Part shown: piece by piece, positions 50,266 to 59,585 of the stretch
Layout of the letters: each line of letters starts with the position of its first letter
Position numbering within the stretch: the first letter of the stretch is position 1
NCBI RefSeq assembly: GCF_013373795.3
Contig: NZ_CP088022.1
Span: 7,502,001-7,566,000 of the forward strand
Source of the DNA: Bradyrhizobium quebecense
GTDB taxonomy: Bacteria > Pseudomonadota > Alphaproteobacteria > Rhizobiales > Xanthobacteraceae
DNA: 64,000 nt
Direction of reading: 5' to 3'
Program-made: the position numbers and the translations under genes
Notes under the pieces: model-generated
Databases searched by the model: none
What the model saw: only the letters and a program-made list of their open reading frames with translations
What the model was told of the DNA's origin: nothing

Positions 50266-52116
50266 ATGAATGACGCTGGCGACCCCTCCCAACCGTCCGA
50301 CGGCGCAGGCAAAGCAAGCCTTGACGGCGGTTTTGATTTGGGTGGCGCGCCTGATACGGCCAAGCCGTACCGCGTTCTCGCCCGCAAATACCGTCCCTCC
50401 AGCTTCGAGGATCTGATCGGCCAGGAGGCCATGGTGCGCACCGTCTCGAACGCGTTCGAGACCGGGCGGATTCCGCAGGCCTGGATTCTGACCGGCGTCC
50501 GCGGGGTCGGCAAGACCACCACCGCGCGCATCCTCGCCCGTGCCTTGAACTACGCGAAGCCGGACGGCTCGGTGAAGGGGCCGACTATCCACATGCCCGA
50601 CCTCGGCGTGCACTGCCAGGCGATCATGGAAAGCCGGCACATGGACGTGCTGGAGATGGACGCGGCCTCGCACACCGGCGTCGACGATGTCCGCCAGATC
50701 AACGACAGCGTGCGCTATGCGCCGGCCAGCGCGCGCTACAAGGTCTACATCATCGACGAAGTCCACATGCTGTCGACGGCGGCCTTCAACGCCTTCCTGA
50801 AGACGCTGGAGGAGCCGCCGGAGCACGCCAAGTTCGTGTTCGCCACCACCGAAATCCGCAAGGTTCCGATCACGGTGCTGTCGCGCTGCCAGCGCTTCGA
50901 TCTGCGCCGGGTCGAGGCAGACGTGCTGATGAAGCATCTCGGCAACATCGCGGCCAAGGAAGGCGTCGAGGTCGAGCCCGAGGCGCTCGGCATCATCGCG
51001 CGCGCCGCCGAAGGTTCGGTGCGCGATTCGCTGTCGCTGTTCGACCAGGCGATCGCGCATGCCGCAGGCCTCGTGAAGGCCGACGCGGTCAGGCAGATGC
51101 TCGGCCTCGCCGACCGCACCCGGGTCATCGATCTCTTCGATTCGCTGGCGCGCGGCGATCTCGCCGGCGCCTTCGCCGAATTCCGCGCGCAATATGATGT
51201 CGGCGCCGATCCGGTGGTGGTGCTGTCCGATCTTGCCGAGTTCGTCAATTTCGTCACCCGCGTGAAGTTCGTGCCGGGAACCGCGGACAACGTCGCGTTC
51301 GGCGAGACCGAGCGGGTGCGCGCGCGTGAATTCGCCGCAAAACTGTCGACGCGGGTGCTGTCGCGGATGTGGCAGATGCTGCTCAAGGGTATCGCCGAGG
51401 TGCAGACCGCGACGCGGCCTGCCGCTGCCGCCGAGATGGTGCTGGTGCGGATCGCCTATGTCGCCGACCTGCCGACGCCGGATGAAGCGATCCGGATGAT
51501 GATCGAGCAGAATGGCGGCGGCGCGGCGCCCGCGACGTCGGGCTCCGCCGCATCGTCAGCGCCACGCGGCGCGCCGGCCTCGACGATGTCTGCCATGCCG
51601 TCGGCGCGGGCACCGCAGGGCGCGCCGCGCGCCGATCTCGCCGCGCGTCCGCAGATGGCGGCCCCAGTCGCCGATGCCGCGCCGGCGCTGCGCATCACCA
51701 GCTTTCCGCAGCTGATCGCGCTCGCCGGCGAGAAGCGCGATATCATGACCAAGAGCGCGCTGGAGGCCGATGTGCGGCTGGTGCGCATCGAGGATGGCCA
51801 GCTCGAGATCGCGCTCGAGCCGAAGGCACAGCGCGCGCTCGTCACCGATCTGTCGCGCAAGCTCGAACTATGGACCGGGCGGCGCTGGACCGTGATCATC
51901 TCCAACGCGGCCGGCCAGCCCACCGTGCGTTCGCAGAACGAATTGGCGCGCAGCGAGCATCAGCGTGCCGCGGAGGCCGATCCGCGCGTGCAGGAAGTAC
52001 TGGCGCGCTTCCCCGGCACCAAGGTGGTCGAGGTCCGCCGCCTTGCCGCCGAGGTTCCGGTGGCGGATGCGACCGGCGAAGACCCGATTGAAACTTCCGA
52101 CAGCGACGACGATTGA
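50266..52116 (+). CDS. dnaX: DNA polymerase III gamma/tau subunit
   Basis: A 616-residue clamp-loader ATPase. Walker A is GVRGVGKTTTAR (residues about 79-90), Walker B IIDEVHMLS, and the SRC sensor-1/arginine finger region is in LSRCQRFDLRR. Unlike E. coli DnaX, the zinc-finger cysteines are missing: the region GVHCQAIMESRHMD keeps one cysteine, which is usual in Bradyrhizobium relatives as I recall. An Ala/Pro-rich linker from about 420 precedes the C-terminal domain that contacts polymerase alpha and DnaB. First gene of dnaX-ybaB-recR. Confidence 0.95.
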   Translation: MNDAGDPSQPSDGAGKASLDGGFDLGGAPDTAKPYRVLARKYRPSSFEDLIGQEAMVRTVSNAFETGRIPQAWILTGVRGVGKTTTARILARALNYAKPDGSVKGPTIHMPDLGVHCQAIMESRHMDVLEMDAASHTGVDDVRQINDSVRYAPASARYKVYIIDEVHMLSTAAFNAFLKTLEEPPEHAKFVFATTEIRKVPITVLSRCQRFDLRRVEADVLMKHLGNIAAKEGVEVEPEALGIIARAAEGSVRDSLSLFDQAIAHAAGLVKADAVRQMLGLADRTRVIDLFDSLARGDLAGAFAEFRAQYDVGADPVVVLSDLAEFVNFVTRVKFVPGTADNVAFGETERVRAREFAAKLSTRVLSRMWQMLLKGIAEVQTATRPAAAAEMVLVRIAYVADLPTPDEAIRMMIEQNGGGAAPATSGSAASSAPRGAPASTMSAMPSARAPQGAPRADLAARPQMAAPVADAAPALRITSFPQLIALAGEKRDIMTKSALEADVRLVRIEDGQLEIALEPKAQRALVTDLSRKLELWTGRRWTVIISNAAGQPTVRSQNELARSEHQRAAEADPRVQEVLARFPGTKVVEVRRLAAEVPVADATGEDPIETSDSDDD

Positions 52117-52137
52117 TCTGACGATAGGAACGCACGC

Positions 52138-52458
52138 ATGGCTGATTTTCTCGGCATGATGAAGCAGGCAGCGCAGCTGCAATCCAAGATGCAGGCGATG
52201 CAGGAAGAGCTCGGCAATGTCGAGGTCGAGGGCATCTCCGGCGGCGGCCTGGTCGCCGTGCGCATGACCGCGAAGATGGAAGTGAAGGGCATCAAGATCG
52301 ATCCGTCGCTGATGAAGCCGGAGGAGCGCGAGGTGCTCGAGGATCTGCTGGTCACCGCGCTGGGCGACGCGCGTCGCAAGGCCGAGACCGCGATGCAGGA
52401 GAAGATGATGGCACTTACCGGTGGGCTCGGCCTGCCGCCGGGATTTGGTCCGACCTAA
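52138..52458 (+). CDS. Nucleoid-associated protein, YbaB/EbfC family
   Basis: A 106-residue DNA-binding dimer. It starts with MADFLGMMKQAAQLQSKMQ and continues with a helix and the beta-strand VEGISGGGLVAVRMTAKMEV typical of YbaB. It ends ALTGGLGLPPGFGPT. It lies 21 nt after dnaX and runs directly into recR (0-nt gap), an order seen in most bacteria. Confidence 0.95.
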   Translation: MADFLGMMKQAAQLQSKMQAMQEELGNVEVEGISGGGLVAVRMTAKMEVKGIKIDPSLMKPEEREVLEDLLVTALGDARRKAETAMQEKMMALTGGLGLPPGFGPT

Positions 52459-53064
52459 ATGGCTGCGAGCGTTGCCGGCCCCGAGATTGAACGCCTGATC
52501 CAGTTGCTGGCGCGGCTGCCCGGGCTCGGGCCCCGTTCGGCGCGGCGCGCGGCACTGCATTTGATCAAGAAGCGCGAGGCCCTGATGACGCCGCTGACCG
52601 CGGCGCTGCAGGTCGCGATCGACAAGATCCAGGTCTGCAAGACCTGCGGAAACATCGATACACAGAACCCCTGCACGGTCTGCACCGATCCGCGCCGCGA
52701 TCCCTCGATCATCGTCGTGGTCGCCGATGTCGCCGATCTCTGGGCGCTGGAACGTGCCAATGCGACCAATGGACGCTATCACGTGCTCGGCGCAACGCTG
52801 TCGCCGCTCGACGGTGTCGGCCCGCAGGATCTCACCATCGATCAGCTGGTGGCGCGCGCGCATGCGCCCGAGGTCAGCGAGATCATTCTGGCGCTCAATG
52901 CGACCGTCGATGGCCAGACCACCGCGCATTACATTACCGACCTCTTGTCGGAGGCCAATGTGCGGGTGACGCGTCTGGCGCATGGCGTGCCGGTCGGCGG
53001 AGAGCTTGATTACCTCGACGAAGGTACGCTATCGGCTGCGATGCGGCAGCGGACGCTGTTCTAG
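52459..53064 (+). CDS. recR: Recombination protein RecR
   Basis: A 201-residue protein with the HhH motif near the N-terminus ([21 protein letters not shown]), the zinc finger [16 protein letters not shown] at residues about 57-72 and a Toprim domain ([21 protein letters not shown] through [19 protein letters not shown]). It acts with RecF and RecO in loading RecA at gaps. Its ATG follows the ybaB stop codon immediately. Confidence 0.96.
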   Translation: MAASVAGPEIERLIQLLARLPGLGPRSARRAALHLIKKREALMTPLTAALQVAIDKIQVCKTCGNIDTQNPCTVCTDPRRDPSIIVVVADVADLWALERANATNGRYHVLGATLSPLDGVGPQDLTIDQLVARAHAPEVSEIILALNATVDGQTTAHYITDLLSEANVRVTRLAHGVPVGGELDYLDEGTLSAAMRQRTLF

Positions 53065-53210
53065 CGCGCGCTCGAAAGCCGGACGCAACGGCGTTTGCCG
53101 GTCGATCCTTCATAAGTCGAAAAGATCGCACTGAAACAAAACGATAGGGTGGATGACGTTTCGGGGACGGTCATCCACGCTCTGACGAATCAAGTACGGA
53201 ACCACTGCAA

Positions 53211-53639
53211 ATGACGACACACCGATTCGGCGTACGCCTGGGCGTTGCGCTTCTGGCGGTCACCTTCGCCGCGCCCTGTGCGATCGCGCAGCAGAGCGAC
53301 GCGCCGCAGAAGCCCGGCAAGATGATCCGGGCCGGCGACGTGCTGTCGGGGGAACTCGGCGTAATGAAGGTGCGCGACACCAAGAATCGCGGCAAGCGCG
53401 TCGCGACCTACCAGATCACCAGCGAGCCGCGCCGCCTGCCGCCGCCGAACGGTCTCTGCAACCTCGAAACCGGGCCGGAAACTTTTCAGCTGATTCCGAC
53501 CAACGACGCCCAGGCCGCGCAGCTCAAGAGCCTCTCCGGCAAGGCCATCTCGGTGAAGGTCGACGAGATCGCCTGCGCAAAGGATGCCGGCGAGATGAGC
53601 GAAGCCATCGTCACCAAGTGGAGCGTGGTGGCGAAGTAA
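53211..53639 (+). CDS. Hypothetical periplasmic protein
   Basis: A 142-residue protein with a signal peptide (GVALLAVTFAAPCAIAQ) and a mature part of mostly beta character: MIRAGDVLSGELGVMKVRDT, KRVATYQITSEPRRLPPPNG, then the conserved-looking NLETGPETFQLIPTN and ISVKVDEIACAKDAGEMSEA segments. Two cysteines are present in the mature protein (GLCNLE and EIACAK) and could form a disulfide. No family is recognised. It is preceded by a 146-nt gap after recR and followed at once by an F2 repeat. Confidence 0.7.
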   Translation: MTTHRFGVRLGVALLAVTFAAPCAIAQQSDAPQKPGKMIRAGDVLSGELGVMKVRDTKNRGKRVATYQITSEPRRLPPPNGLCNLETGPETFQLIPTNDAQAAQLKSLSGKAISVKVDEIACAKDAGEMSEAIVTKWSVVAK

Positions 53640-53641
53640 AC

Positions 53642-53811
53642 TGTCATCGCCCGGCTTGCGGCCTTCGCTGAAGCTTCGGCGCGCCAATGATCGCGGCCTC
53701 GTCGAAGCCTTGGCGTAGACGGGACCGGGCGATCCAGTACGCCGCGGCCTTTCCATCGAAGCAACGGGCGTCTCTGGAATACTGGGTCACCCGCCTTCGC
53801 GGGTGACGACA
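53642..53811. repeat. Two-hairpin repeat F2, gene-less copy C, with enlarged left hairpin
   Basis: The left arm starts TGTCATCGCCCGGCTTGCGG, then runs through about 60 nt of extra sequence rich in its own hairpins before returning to GGGCGATCCAGTACGCCGCGG. The right arm in reverse complement starts TGTCGTCACCCGCGAAGGCG and ends CCAGTATTCCAGAGACG. This is the F2 plan with an insertion in the left loop. Confidence 0.8.
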
Positions 53812-53819
53812 GTGGAGGA

Positions 53820-55184
53820 CTAAACCTTCACCGGCCCCAGCTCATCGAAATGCCCGCGCCGCTGCAGCCAGGCGAGCAGGATCAGGCTCGGGATCGCGAC
53901 CAGCACGCAGATCACGAAGAACATTTGCCAGCCGACGGCCTTGGCGACATAGCCAGCGCCCGATGACAGATAGGTGCGGCCGACCGCCGCGAGCGCCGTG
54001 AGCAGCGCGTACTGGGTCGCGGTGTGCAGCGGATTGCGGCACAGGGCCGAGAGGTAGGCGACGAAGATCACGGTGCCGATGGCGCTGGTGAAATTCTCCG
54101 CCGTGATCGCAAGCGCAAGCGCCCATTGATCGACGCCGACATGCGCGAGCCAGGAGAACGAGAGGTTGGCGACCGCCTGCAGCACGCCGCCGATCCAGAG
54201 GCTGGTCGCGAGCGAATAGCGCCGCGCCACGAAGCCGCCGGCAAAGCCGCCGATCAAGGTCGCCGCAAGGCCGACGCCCTTCACGATCGCCGCGTAATCG
54301 ACCTTGGAAAAGCCGATGTCGATCACGAACGGTGCGGTCATGGTGCCCGAGAAGGCGTCGGTGAACTTGAACAGCACCACGAAGGCGAGCGCCGCGAGTG
54401 CGTCCTTGCGGCTGAGGAATTCGGAGAATGCGCCGAGCGCCGCGTGCAAGACGCGTTCGGCTGCGGTCTGCGCATGCGTGGCCGCCTCTGCGCCTTTCGA
54501 TTGCGCCGGCTCGGTCGCAGCAAGTGCGGTGACGATGCCGATCACGACCAGCGCGGCCATCACCACATAGCCCCACATCCACGCCGACGGTCGCGCGACG
54601 CCGGCGGTTTCGAAACCGCTGACGATGAACAGCGCGCCTGCGGTGGAGACCAGCATTCCGATGCGATAGGCCGCGACATAGGATGCCATACCGGCGGCCT
54701 GCTCGCTCTCAGGCAGGCTTTCGACGCGGAAGGCATCGACCACGATGTCCTGCGTCGACGACGCGGTCGCGACCAGCAGCGCGGCGAAGGCCGCGAACCA
54801 CGGCGATCGTGCGGGATCGGCCAGCGCCAGCACTAGGATCGTCGCGATCAGCAACAACTGCGAGAGCAGCAGCCAGCCGCGGCGCCGACCGAAGACCTGC
54901 GTGAACAGTGGCACGTGCAGCGCGTCGACCAGTGGTGCCCAGAGGAACTTCAGCGTGTAGGGCGTACCGATCAGCGCGAGCAGCCCGATGGTGCCGAGAT
55001 CGACCCCGGCTTCCTTCATCCAAACCTGCAGCGTCGAGCCCGATAGTGCCAGCGGCAGGCCGGAGGAGAAGCCGAGCAGCAACACGATCAGCACCCGCGG
55101 CTGCAAATACACCGCGAAGCTGTCGCGCCAGGAGGTTGGCACCGGCTTTGCAATCGTGTCTGACGTCGCCTCGGGTGCTGTCAT
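53820..55184 (-). CDS. AmpG-like MFS permease
   Basis: A 454-residue permease with 12-14 hydrophobic segments. The N-terminal LLLGFSSGLPLALSGSTLQVWMKE and GLLALIGTPYTLKFLWAPLVDAL match AmpG, the importer of anhydromuropeptides that feeds peptidoglycan recycling. The SSTQDIVVDAFRVESLPE stretch is conserved. The frame ends ...RGHFDELGPVKV. It lies between two repeat elements; no ampD or other recycling gene is near, so the substrate is inferred from similarity. Confidence 0.87.
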   Translation of the reverse strand: MTAPEATSDTIAKPVPTSWRDSFAVYLQPRVLIVLLLGFSSGLPLALSGSTLQVWMKEAGVDLGTIGLLALIGTPYTLKFLWAPLVDALHVPLFTQVFGRRRGWLLLSQLLLIATILVLALADPARSPWFAAFAALLVATASSTQDIVVDAFRVESLPESEQAAGMASYVAAYRIGMLVSTAGALFIVSGFETAGVARPSAWMWGYVVMAALVVIGIVTALAATEPAQSKGAEAATHAQTAAERVLHAALGAFSEFLSRKDALAALAFVVLFKFTDAFSGTMTAPFVIDIGFSKVDYAAIVKGVGLAATLIGGFAGGFVARRYSLATSLWIGGVLQAVANLSFSWLAHVGVDQWALALAITAENFTSAIGTVIFVAYLSALCRNPLHTATQYALLTALAAVGRTYLSSGAGYVAKAVGWQMFFVICVLVAIPSLILLAWLQRRGHFDELGPVKV

Positions 55185-55219
55185 GGGCCGTTGGTAGCAG
55201 ATTCGAGCCGCAAAAAGGG

Positions 55220-55616
55220 TGTCGTCGCCCGGCTCGACCGGGCGACCCAGTATCCCAGAGACCTATCCGCCGCCACCGGCGATCTCCGGGTAAAGATCAA
55301 TCCAGTCCGGATTGTCCTTCTCAATTAGGGAGATTTTCCATCCACGCGGCCATTTCTTCAGCCGCTTCTCGCGCTTGATCGCGTTCTCAGGATCATCGAA
55401 TTGCTCGAAATAGACGAGCTTCACCACATCATATTTCTCTGTGAAACTGTCGATGAGTTTCAATCTGTGCTCGCCGACACGGCGAATGAGATCATTTGTC
55501 ACACCAATGTAGAGCGTGCCGCCGATGCGGCTGGCGAGGATGTAGACGTAGTAGCTGCGTGCCCCCAACTGCGGCCTCTGGAATACTGGATCGCCCGGTC
55601 AAGCCGGGCGATGACA
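55220..55616. mobile_element. Compact element: GIY-YIG gene between 43-nt inverted arms
   Basis: The left arm (55220-55262) reads TGTCGTCGCCCGGCTCGACC ... ending CCAGTATCCCAGAGAC. The right arm (55574-55616) in reverse complement reads TGTCATCGCCCGGCTTGACC ... ending CCAGTATTCCAGAGGC. The 43-nt arms differ at only five positions, all transitions. Each arm has an internal hairpin (CGCCCGGCT..ACCGGGCG). The coding sequence fills the interior: its stop codon starts at the base after the left arm, and its start is 5 nt from the right arm. Gene-less relatives are at 30785, 46859 and 53642. Mobility is inferred. Confidence 0.6.
55263..55568 (-). CDS. Single-domain GIY-YIG nuclease
   Basis: A 101-residue protein that consists only of the GIY-YIG fold. 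YYVYIL (residues 6-11) and LYIGVT (19-24) are the two signature strands, the catalytic arginine is R29 or R30 in NDLIRRVGEH, and the conserved glutamate is in IKREKRLKKW (E68 region). The C-terminus is ...DLYPEIAGGGG. Isolated GIY-YIG proteins of this size are abundant in rhizobia, but their role is mostly unknown. Here the gene is bounded by two inverted arms, and its start and stop fit them closely, suggesting the nuclease acts on the arms. Confidence 0.88.
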   Translation of the reverse strand: MGARSYYVYILASRIGGTLYIGVTNDLIRRVGEHRLKLIDSFTEKYDVVKLVYFEQFDDPENAIKREKRLKKWPRGWKISLIEKDNPDWIDLYPEIAGGGG

Positions 55617-55645
55617 CCGACTATGAGGTGAAATCAGGGGCCATA

Positions 55646-56854
55646 CTACTCCCCCGCCTGCAGCTTGCGCGGGGCGGGGAACAGGTCGGTGGCGGCGGGT
55701 TTGACGAAGCGGGGGACTTCGATCGGGGTCTCGGACTTGCTGAAGTCGAGTTCCTCGATGCGGCCGGCGCGCTTCTCGATCTTGTCGGCGGAGATCAGGA
55801 TCTGCCTGACGTCCTCGTTCACTTGGCCGAAGTGATTTTGCAGCTTGAGCACGCGGTCGCGCAGGCGGCCGAGGTCGTCGCCAAGATGCATCACCTCGTT
55901 GCGGATCTGGTCGGCGGCGTCGCGGATGCGGGCGTCCTTCAGGATCTGCTGCATCACCTGGATGGCCAGCATCAAGAGCGAGGGCGACACCAGCACGACG
56001 CGGGCGCGATAGGCCTTCTGGACCACGTCGTCGAAGCCGTCATGGATTTCGGCATAGACCGATTCCGACGGCACGAACATCAGCGCGGTGTCCTGGGTCT
56101 CACCCGGGATCAGGTACTTCTCCGCGATGTCGCTGACATGCTTCAGCACGTCGGCGCGCAGCCGCTGGCTGGCGAATTTGCGTTCCTCGTCGCTGCGCGC
56201 ATCGTGCAGCGCCGTCATGGCCTCCAGCGGGAACTTCGCGTCGATACAGAGTGGGCGCTGGTCGGGCAGGAACACGACGCAGTCCGGCCGCTTGCCCGTG
56301 GTCAGCGTGTACTGGAACTCGTACGAGCCCTTCGGCATGCCGTCCTGGACGATCGCCTCCATCCGCGCCTGGCCGAACGCGCCGCGCGACTGCTTGTTGG
56401 CGAGCACGTCGCGCAGCGTCGTCACCTGGGTGGTGAGCTCGTTCAGGTTCTTGTGCGCGTGATCGATGATGCCGAGCCGCTCGTGCAGCACGCGCAGCGA
56501 ATCCATCGTGTTGCGCGTCGATTGTTCCATCGACTGGCCGACCCGGTGGGTCACCGAATCCAGCCGCTCGTTGACGGCGCGGGCCATCTCGGCCTGGCGG
56601 CCGGCCAGCGCCTGCGCCATGGCGTCGACCCGCCCGGAGGATTCGCTCTGGGCCCGCAGCATGTCGGCAAGCCGCTCCTCCAGCTCGTCGGCGCGAATGG
56701 CCTGGGCCATCGCGAGTTCCGCGCCGCGCCGGCTGGCGCGTGCGATCACCACCGCGATCGCGAACAGCAGGATCAGCGCCAGCGCGCCAAGGCCGATCAA
56801 CGCGTCGGAGACACGGACCGGCAGGTCGCCAATCGTGAGGAGAATCTCGTTCAT
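55646..56854 (-). CDS. rmuC: RmuC-family DNA recombination protein
   Basis: A 402-residue protein with an N-terminal membrane helix (ALIGLGALALILLFAIAVVIA), a long coiled-coil region (about residues 60-130: EERLADMLRAQSESSGRVDAM) and the RmuC nuclease-like domain (PDCVVFLPDQRPLCIDAKFPLEAM, then LMFVPSESVYAEI, and VVLVSPSLLMLAIQVM). It limits inversions at short inverted repeats in E. coli. The ATG at 56854 is chosen; the frame is open upstream but that part lacks homology. It is divergent from def. Confidence 0.92.
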   Translation of the reverse strand: MNEILLTIGDLPVRVSDALIGLGALALILLFAIAVVIARASRRGAELAMAQAIRADELEERLADMLRAQSESSGRVDAMAQALAGRQAEMARAVNERLDSVTHRVGQSMEQSTRNTMDSLRVLHERLGIIDHAHKNLNELTTQVTTLRDVLANKQSRGAFGQARMEAIVQDGMPKGSYEFQYTLTTGKRPDCVVFLPDQRPLCIDAKFPLEAMTALHDARSDEERKFASQRLRADVLKHVSDIAEKYLIPGETQDTALMFVPSESVYAEIHDGFDDVVQKAYRARVVLVSPSLLMLAIQVMQQILKDARIRDAADQIRNEVMHLGDDLGRLRDRVLKLQNHFGQVNEDVRQILISADKIEKRAGRIEELDFSKSETPIEVPRFVKPAATDLFPAPRKLQAGE

Positions 56855-57024
56855 GCCATCAGTTGTAGCCGATTCGGCGTCGCCATCGAACGAAAAGGGA
56901 ACATTTATGGTAAACACTCCCTTAAATTTCCTGGTTAACGTTGCGTGAAGAAACGTGGTTAAGGCTGTCTTAACCGGTTCCTGAGCGCATTGACCCCATG
57001 AAGTCAGCAGCTTAAATCGCCGCC

Positions 57025-57552
57025 ATGGCATTACGAGAAATCATCATCCTGCCGGACAAGCAGTTGCGTCTGGTGTCGAAACCGATCGAGAAGGTGACGC
57101 CGGAGATCCGCAAGCTCGCCGACGACATGCTCGAGACCATGTATGACGCGCCGGGCATTGGGCTGGCGGCGATCCAGGTCGCGCAGCCGCTGCGGCTGAT
57201 CACCATGGACCTCGCCAAGCGCAACGAGAATGGCGAGACCACGCCGCAGCCGCGGGTGTTCATCAACCCGGAGATCATCTCGCATTCGGAAGAGCTGTCG
57301 GTCTACGAAGAGGGCTGCCTGTCGATCCCCGAATATTACGAGGAGGTCGAGCGCCCGGCGCGGGTGCGCCTGCGCTTCACCGACCTCGACGGCAAGCTGC
57401 ACGAGGAGGATGCGGAGGGGCTCTACGCCACCTGCATCCAGCACGAGATCGACCACCTCAACGGCGTGCTGTTTGTGGACTATCTGTCGAAGCTGAAGCG
57501 CGACCGCGTTTTCAAGAAATTCGAGAAGGCCGCCAAGCGCGCGGCGGAGTAG
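57025..57552 (+). CDS. def: Peptide deformylase
   Basis: A 175-residue metalloenzyme that removes formyl from N-terminal methionine. The three motifs are GIGLAAIQV (motif 1), EGCLS (motif 2, metal cysteine) and QHEIDHLNG (motif 3, HExxH-type). First gene of def-fmt-truA. It is separated from fmt by an F4 repeat. Confidence 0.96.
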   Translation: MALREIIILPDKQLRLVSKPIEKVTPEIRKLADDMLETMYDAPGIGLAAIQVAQPLRLITMDLAKRNENGETTPQPRVFINPEIISHSEELSVYEEGCLSIPEYYEEVERPARVRLRFTDLDGKLHEEDAEGLYATCIQHEIDHLNGVLFVDYLSKLKRDRVFKKFEKAAKRAAE

Positions 57553-57573
57553 GCGTTGCCGTCTCCTCAGACG

Positions 57574-57684
57574 CGTCATGGCCGGGCTTGACCCGGCCAT
57601 CCACGTCTTGCTTCGCCGTCGCCGAAAACGGATGCTCGGGGCTTCTTGTGCGAAGACGCGCTTCGCGCTTAAGCCCGGGCATAA
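57574..57684. repeat. Palindromic repeat, family F4, copy 2
   Basis: CGTCATGGCCGGGCTTGACC at the left with AAGCCCGGGCATA at the right, including GAAGACGCGCTTCGCG-type inner sequence. Less symmetric than the copy at 29458. Located between def and fmt. Confidence 0.75.
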
Positions 57685-57717
57685 CTGAGCACTCCAACTG
57701 GCACCGAGCCTGATCGC

Positions 57718-58653
57718 ATGCCTCTCCGTCTGATCTTCATGGGCACGCCCGATTTCGCGGTGCCGACGCTGCTGGAGCTGGTGGCCCATGGCCACGAGGT
57801 CGTGGCGGTCTATACCCGCGCGCCGAAGCCGGGCGGGCGGCGCGGCCTGCAGTTGCAGCCGACGCCGGTCGAGCAGGAGGCGCGCCGCCTCGGCATTCCC
57901 GTGCTGACGCCGAAAACCCTGAAGACACCGGAGGCGCTCGAGGAGTTTCGCGCGTTTGACGCAGATGCCGCCGTCGTGGTCGCCTATGGCATGATCCTGC
58001 CGCAGGCCATTCTCGATGCGCCCAAGCTCGGCTGCTTCAACCTGCATGCTTCGCTATTGCCGCGCTGGCGCGGCGCCGCGCCGATCAACCGCGCCATCAT
58101 GGCGGGCGACGCCGAAAGCGGCGTGATGGTGATGAAGATGGATGTCGGCCTCGACACCGGCGACGTCGCGATGGCCGAGCGGCTGCCGATCTCGGACAGT
58201 ATGACGGCATCCGACCTGCACGACGCGCTGGCGCCGCTCGGCGCCGATTTGATGGTGCGCGCGATGGGCGCGCTGCAGCGTGGCGGGTTGCAGCTGACGA
58301 AGCAGAGCGCGGACGGCGTCACCTACGCCGCCAAGATCGAGAAGGCCGAGGCGCGGATCGACTGGAAGCAGCCGGCGCATGCGGTGCTGCGGCACATTCA
58401 CGGGCTTTCGCCGTTCCCCGGCGCCTGGTGCGAGCTCTTAGGCGAGGGCGAGCCGGTGCGGCTGAAAATCCTGCGCTGCGAACTGGCCAAAGGCTCGGGC
58501 GAACCGGGCGATGTGCTCGACGACAATCTTGCGATCGCCTGCGGCGATGGCGCAATCCGGATCCTCGAACTGCAGCGCGCCGGCAAGGCGCCGATGAAGG
58601 CGGCGGACTTTTTGCGCGGCACGCCGCTGAAGCCGCCGGCGCGGCTCGCCTGA
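57718..58653 (+). CDS. fmt: Methionyl-tRNA formyltransferase
   Basis: A 311-residue enzyme. The formyl-folate-binding N-terminal domain has [12 protein letters not shown] and the catalytic [20 protein letters not shown] with the active Asn-His-Ser region and Asp in DTGDVAM; the C-terminal domain (from about 210) binds tRNA. The start ATG at 57718 fits the family. The stop codon shares one base with the truA ATG (TGATG). Confidence 0.96.
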   Translation: MPLRLIFMGTPDFAVPTLLELVAHGHEVVAVYTRAPKPGGRRGLQLQPTPVEQEARRLGIPVLTPKTLKTPEALEEFRAFDADAAVVVAYGMILPQAILDAPKLGCFNLHASLLPRWRGAAPINRAIMAGDAESGVMVMKMDVGLDTGDVAMAERLPISDSMTASDLHDALAPLGADLMVRAMGALQRGGLQLTKQSADGVTYAAKIEKAEARIDWKQPAHAVLRHIHGLSPFPGAWCELLGEGEPVRLKILRCELAKGSGEPGDVLDDNLAIACGDGAIRILELQRAGKAPMKAADFLRGTPLKPPARLA

Positions 58654-59390
58654 TGCCGCGCTACAAGCTCACCATCGAATATGACGGCACGCCGTTTTCC
58701 GGCTGGCAGATCCAGGACAATGCACCGACGGTGCAGGGCGCGCTGGAGACGGCGGTCAAGGCAATTTGCGGCGAGGACGTGCGCGTCCATGGCGCAGGGC
58801 GTACCGATGCCGGCGTGCATGCGCGCGGCCAGGTCGCGCATTGCGACATCGCCAAGCATTTTCCGCCTGGCCGCTTTCGCGACGGGCTGAACGCGCATCT
58901 GCGGCCCAATCCGATCGGCGTGCTGGCGGCTGATATCGTGCCCGACGATTTCGAGGCGCGGTTCTCGGCGATCAAGCGGCACTACCTCTATCGCATCACC
59001 AACACCCGCGCGAACCTCGCGCTCGACATCAGTCGCGTCTGGCGCGTGCCGCGTGCGCTCGATGCCGACGCGATGCACAAGGCGGCGCAGCGGCTGCTCG
59101 GCAAGCACGATTTCACCACCTTTCGCGACACCGAGTGCCAGGCCAAGTCGCCGGAGAAGACGCTCGATCAGCTCGACGTCACGCGCCAGGGCGACGCGAT
59201 CAACATCGTGACGTCGGCGCGCTCGTTCCTGCACAGCCAGGTGCGCTCGATGGTCGGCTCGCTGGTCTGGGTCGGCGAGGGCCGCTGGAGCGCGGACGAT
59301 CTCTTTGGTGCACTCGCCGCCCGCAACCGCGCCGCCTGCGGCCCCGTGGCGCCGCCGGACGGGCTCTATCTGATGCGGGTGGATTACTAG
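58653..59390 (+). CDS. truA: tRNA pseudouridine synthase A
   Basis: A 245-residue pseudouridine synthase modifying positions 38-40 of the tRNA anticodon arm. The catalytic aspartate is in [15 protein letters not shown]. It begins [19 protein letters not shown], with the ATG overlapping the fmt stop by one base. Last gene of the def-fmt-truA unit; a palindromic repeat follows. Confidence 0.96.
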   Translation: MPRYKLTIEYDGTPFSGWQIQDNAPTVQGALETAVKAICGEDVRVHGAGRTDAGVHARGQVAHCDIAKHFPPGRFRDGLNAHLRPNPIGVLAADIVPDDFEARFSAIKRHYLYRITNTRANLALDISRVWRVPRALDADAMHKAAQRLLGKHDFTTFRDTECQAKSPEKTLDQLDVTRQGDAINIVTSARSFLHSQVRSMVGSLVWVGEGRWSADDLFGALAARNRAACGPVAPPDGLYLMRVDY

Positions 59391-59407
59391 GCGGTCGCCG
59401 ATGATTT

Positions 59408-59493
59408 CGTAGGATGGGTGGAGCGAAGCGATACCCATCACTTCGAATCCGTGGTGCGCATGATGGGTTTCACTGCGCTCTACCCATCCTACG
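59408..59493. repeat. Palindromic repeat, family F7
   Basis: CGTAGGATGGGTGGAGCGAA at the left and GCTCTACCCATCCTACG at the right, with GATACCCATCA and TGATGGGTTTC in between. Lies between truA and dapE, which converge. Confidence 0.8.
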
Positions 59494-59585
59494 GACTGTA
59501 TCTGGTGCAGGTGGACTACTCGCGACCCCAATCCCTACTGTGCATGGGGTTGTTTTCGATATTTTTGTCCAGCCAAGCGGCTGGA

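Noticed and set aside
55220..55616. The GIY-YIG gene as a conventional homing endonuclease in an intron or intein
   Set aside because: There is no interrupted host gene, no group I intron core and no splice junction; the flanks are intergenic repeats.
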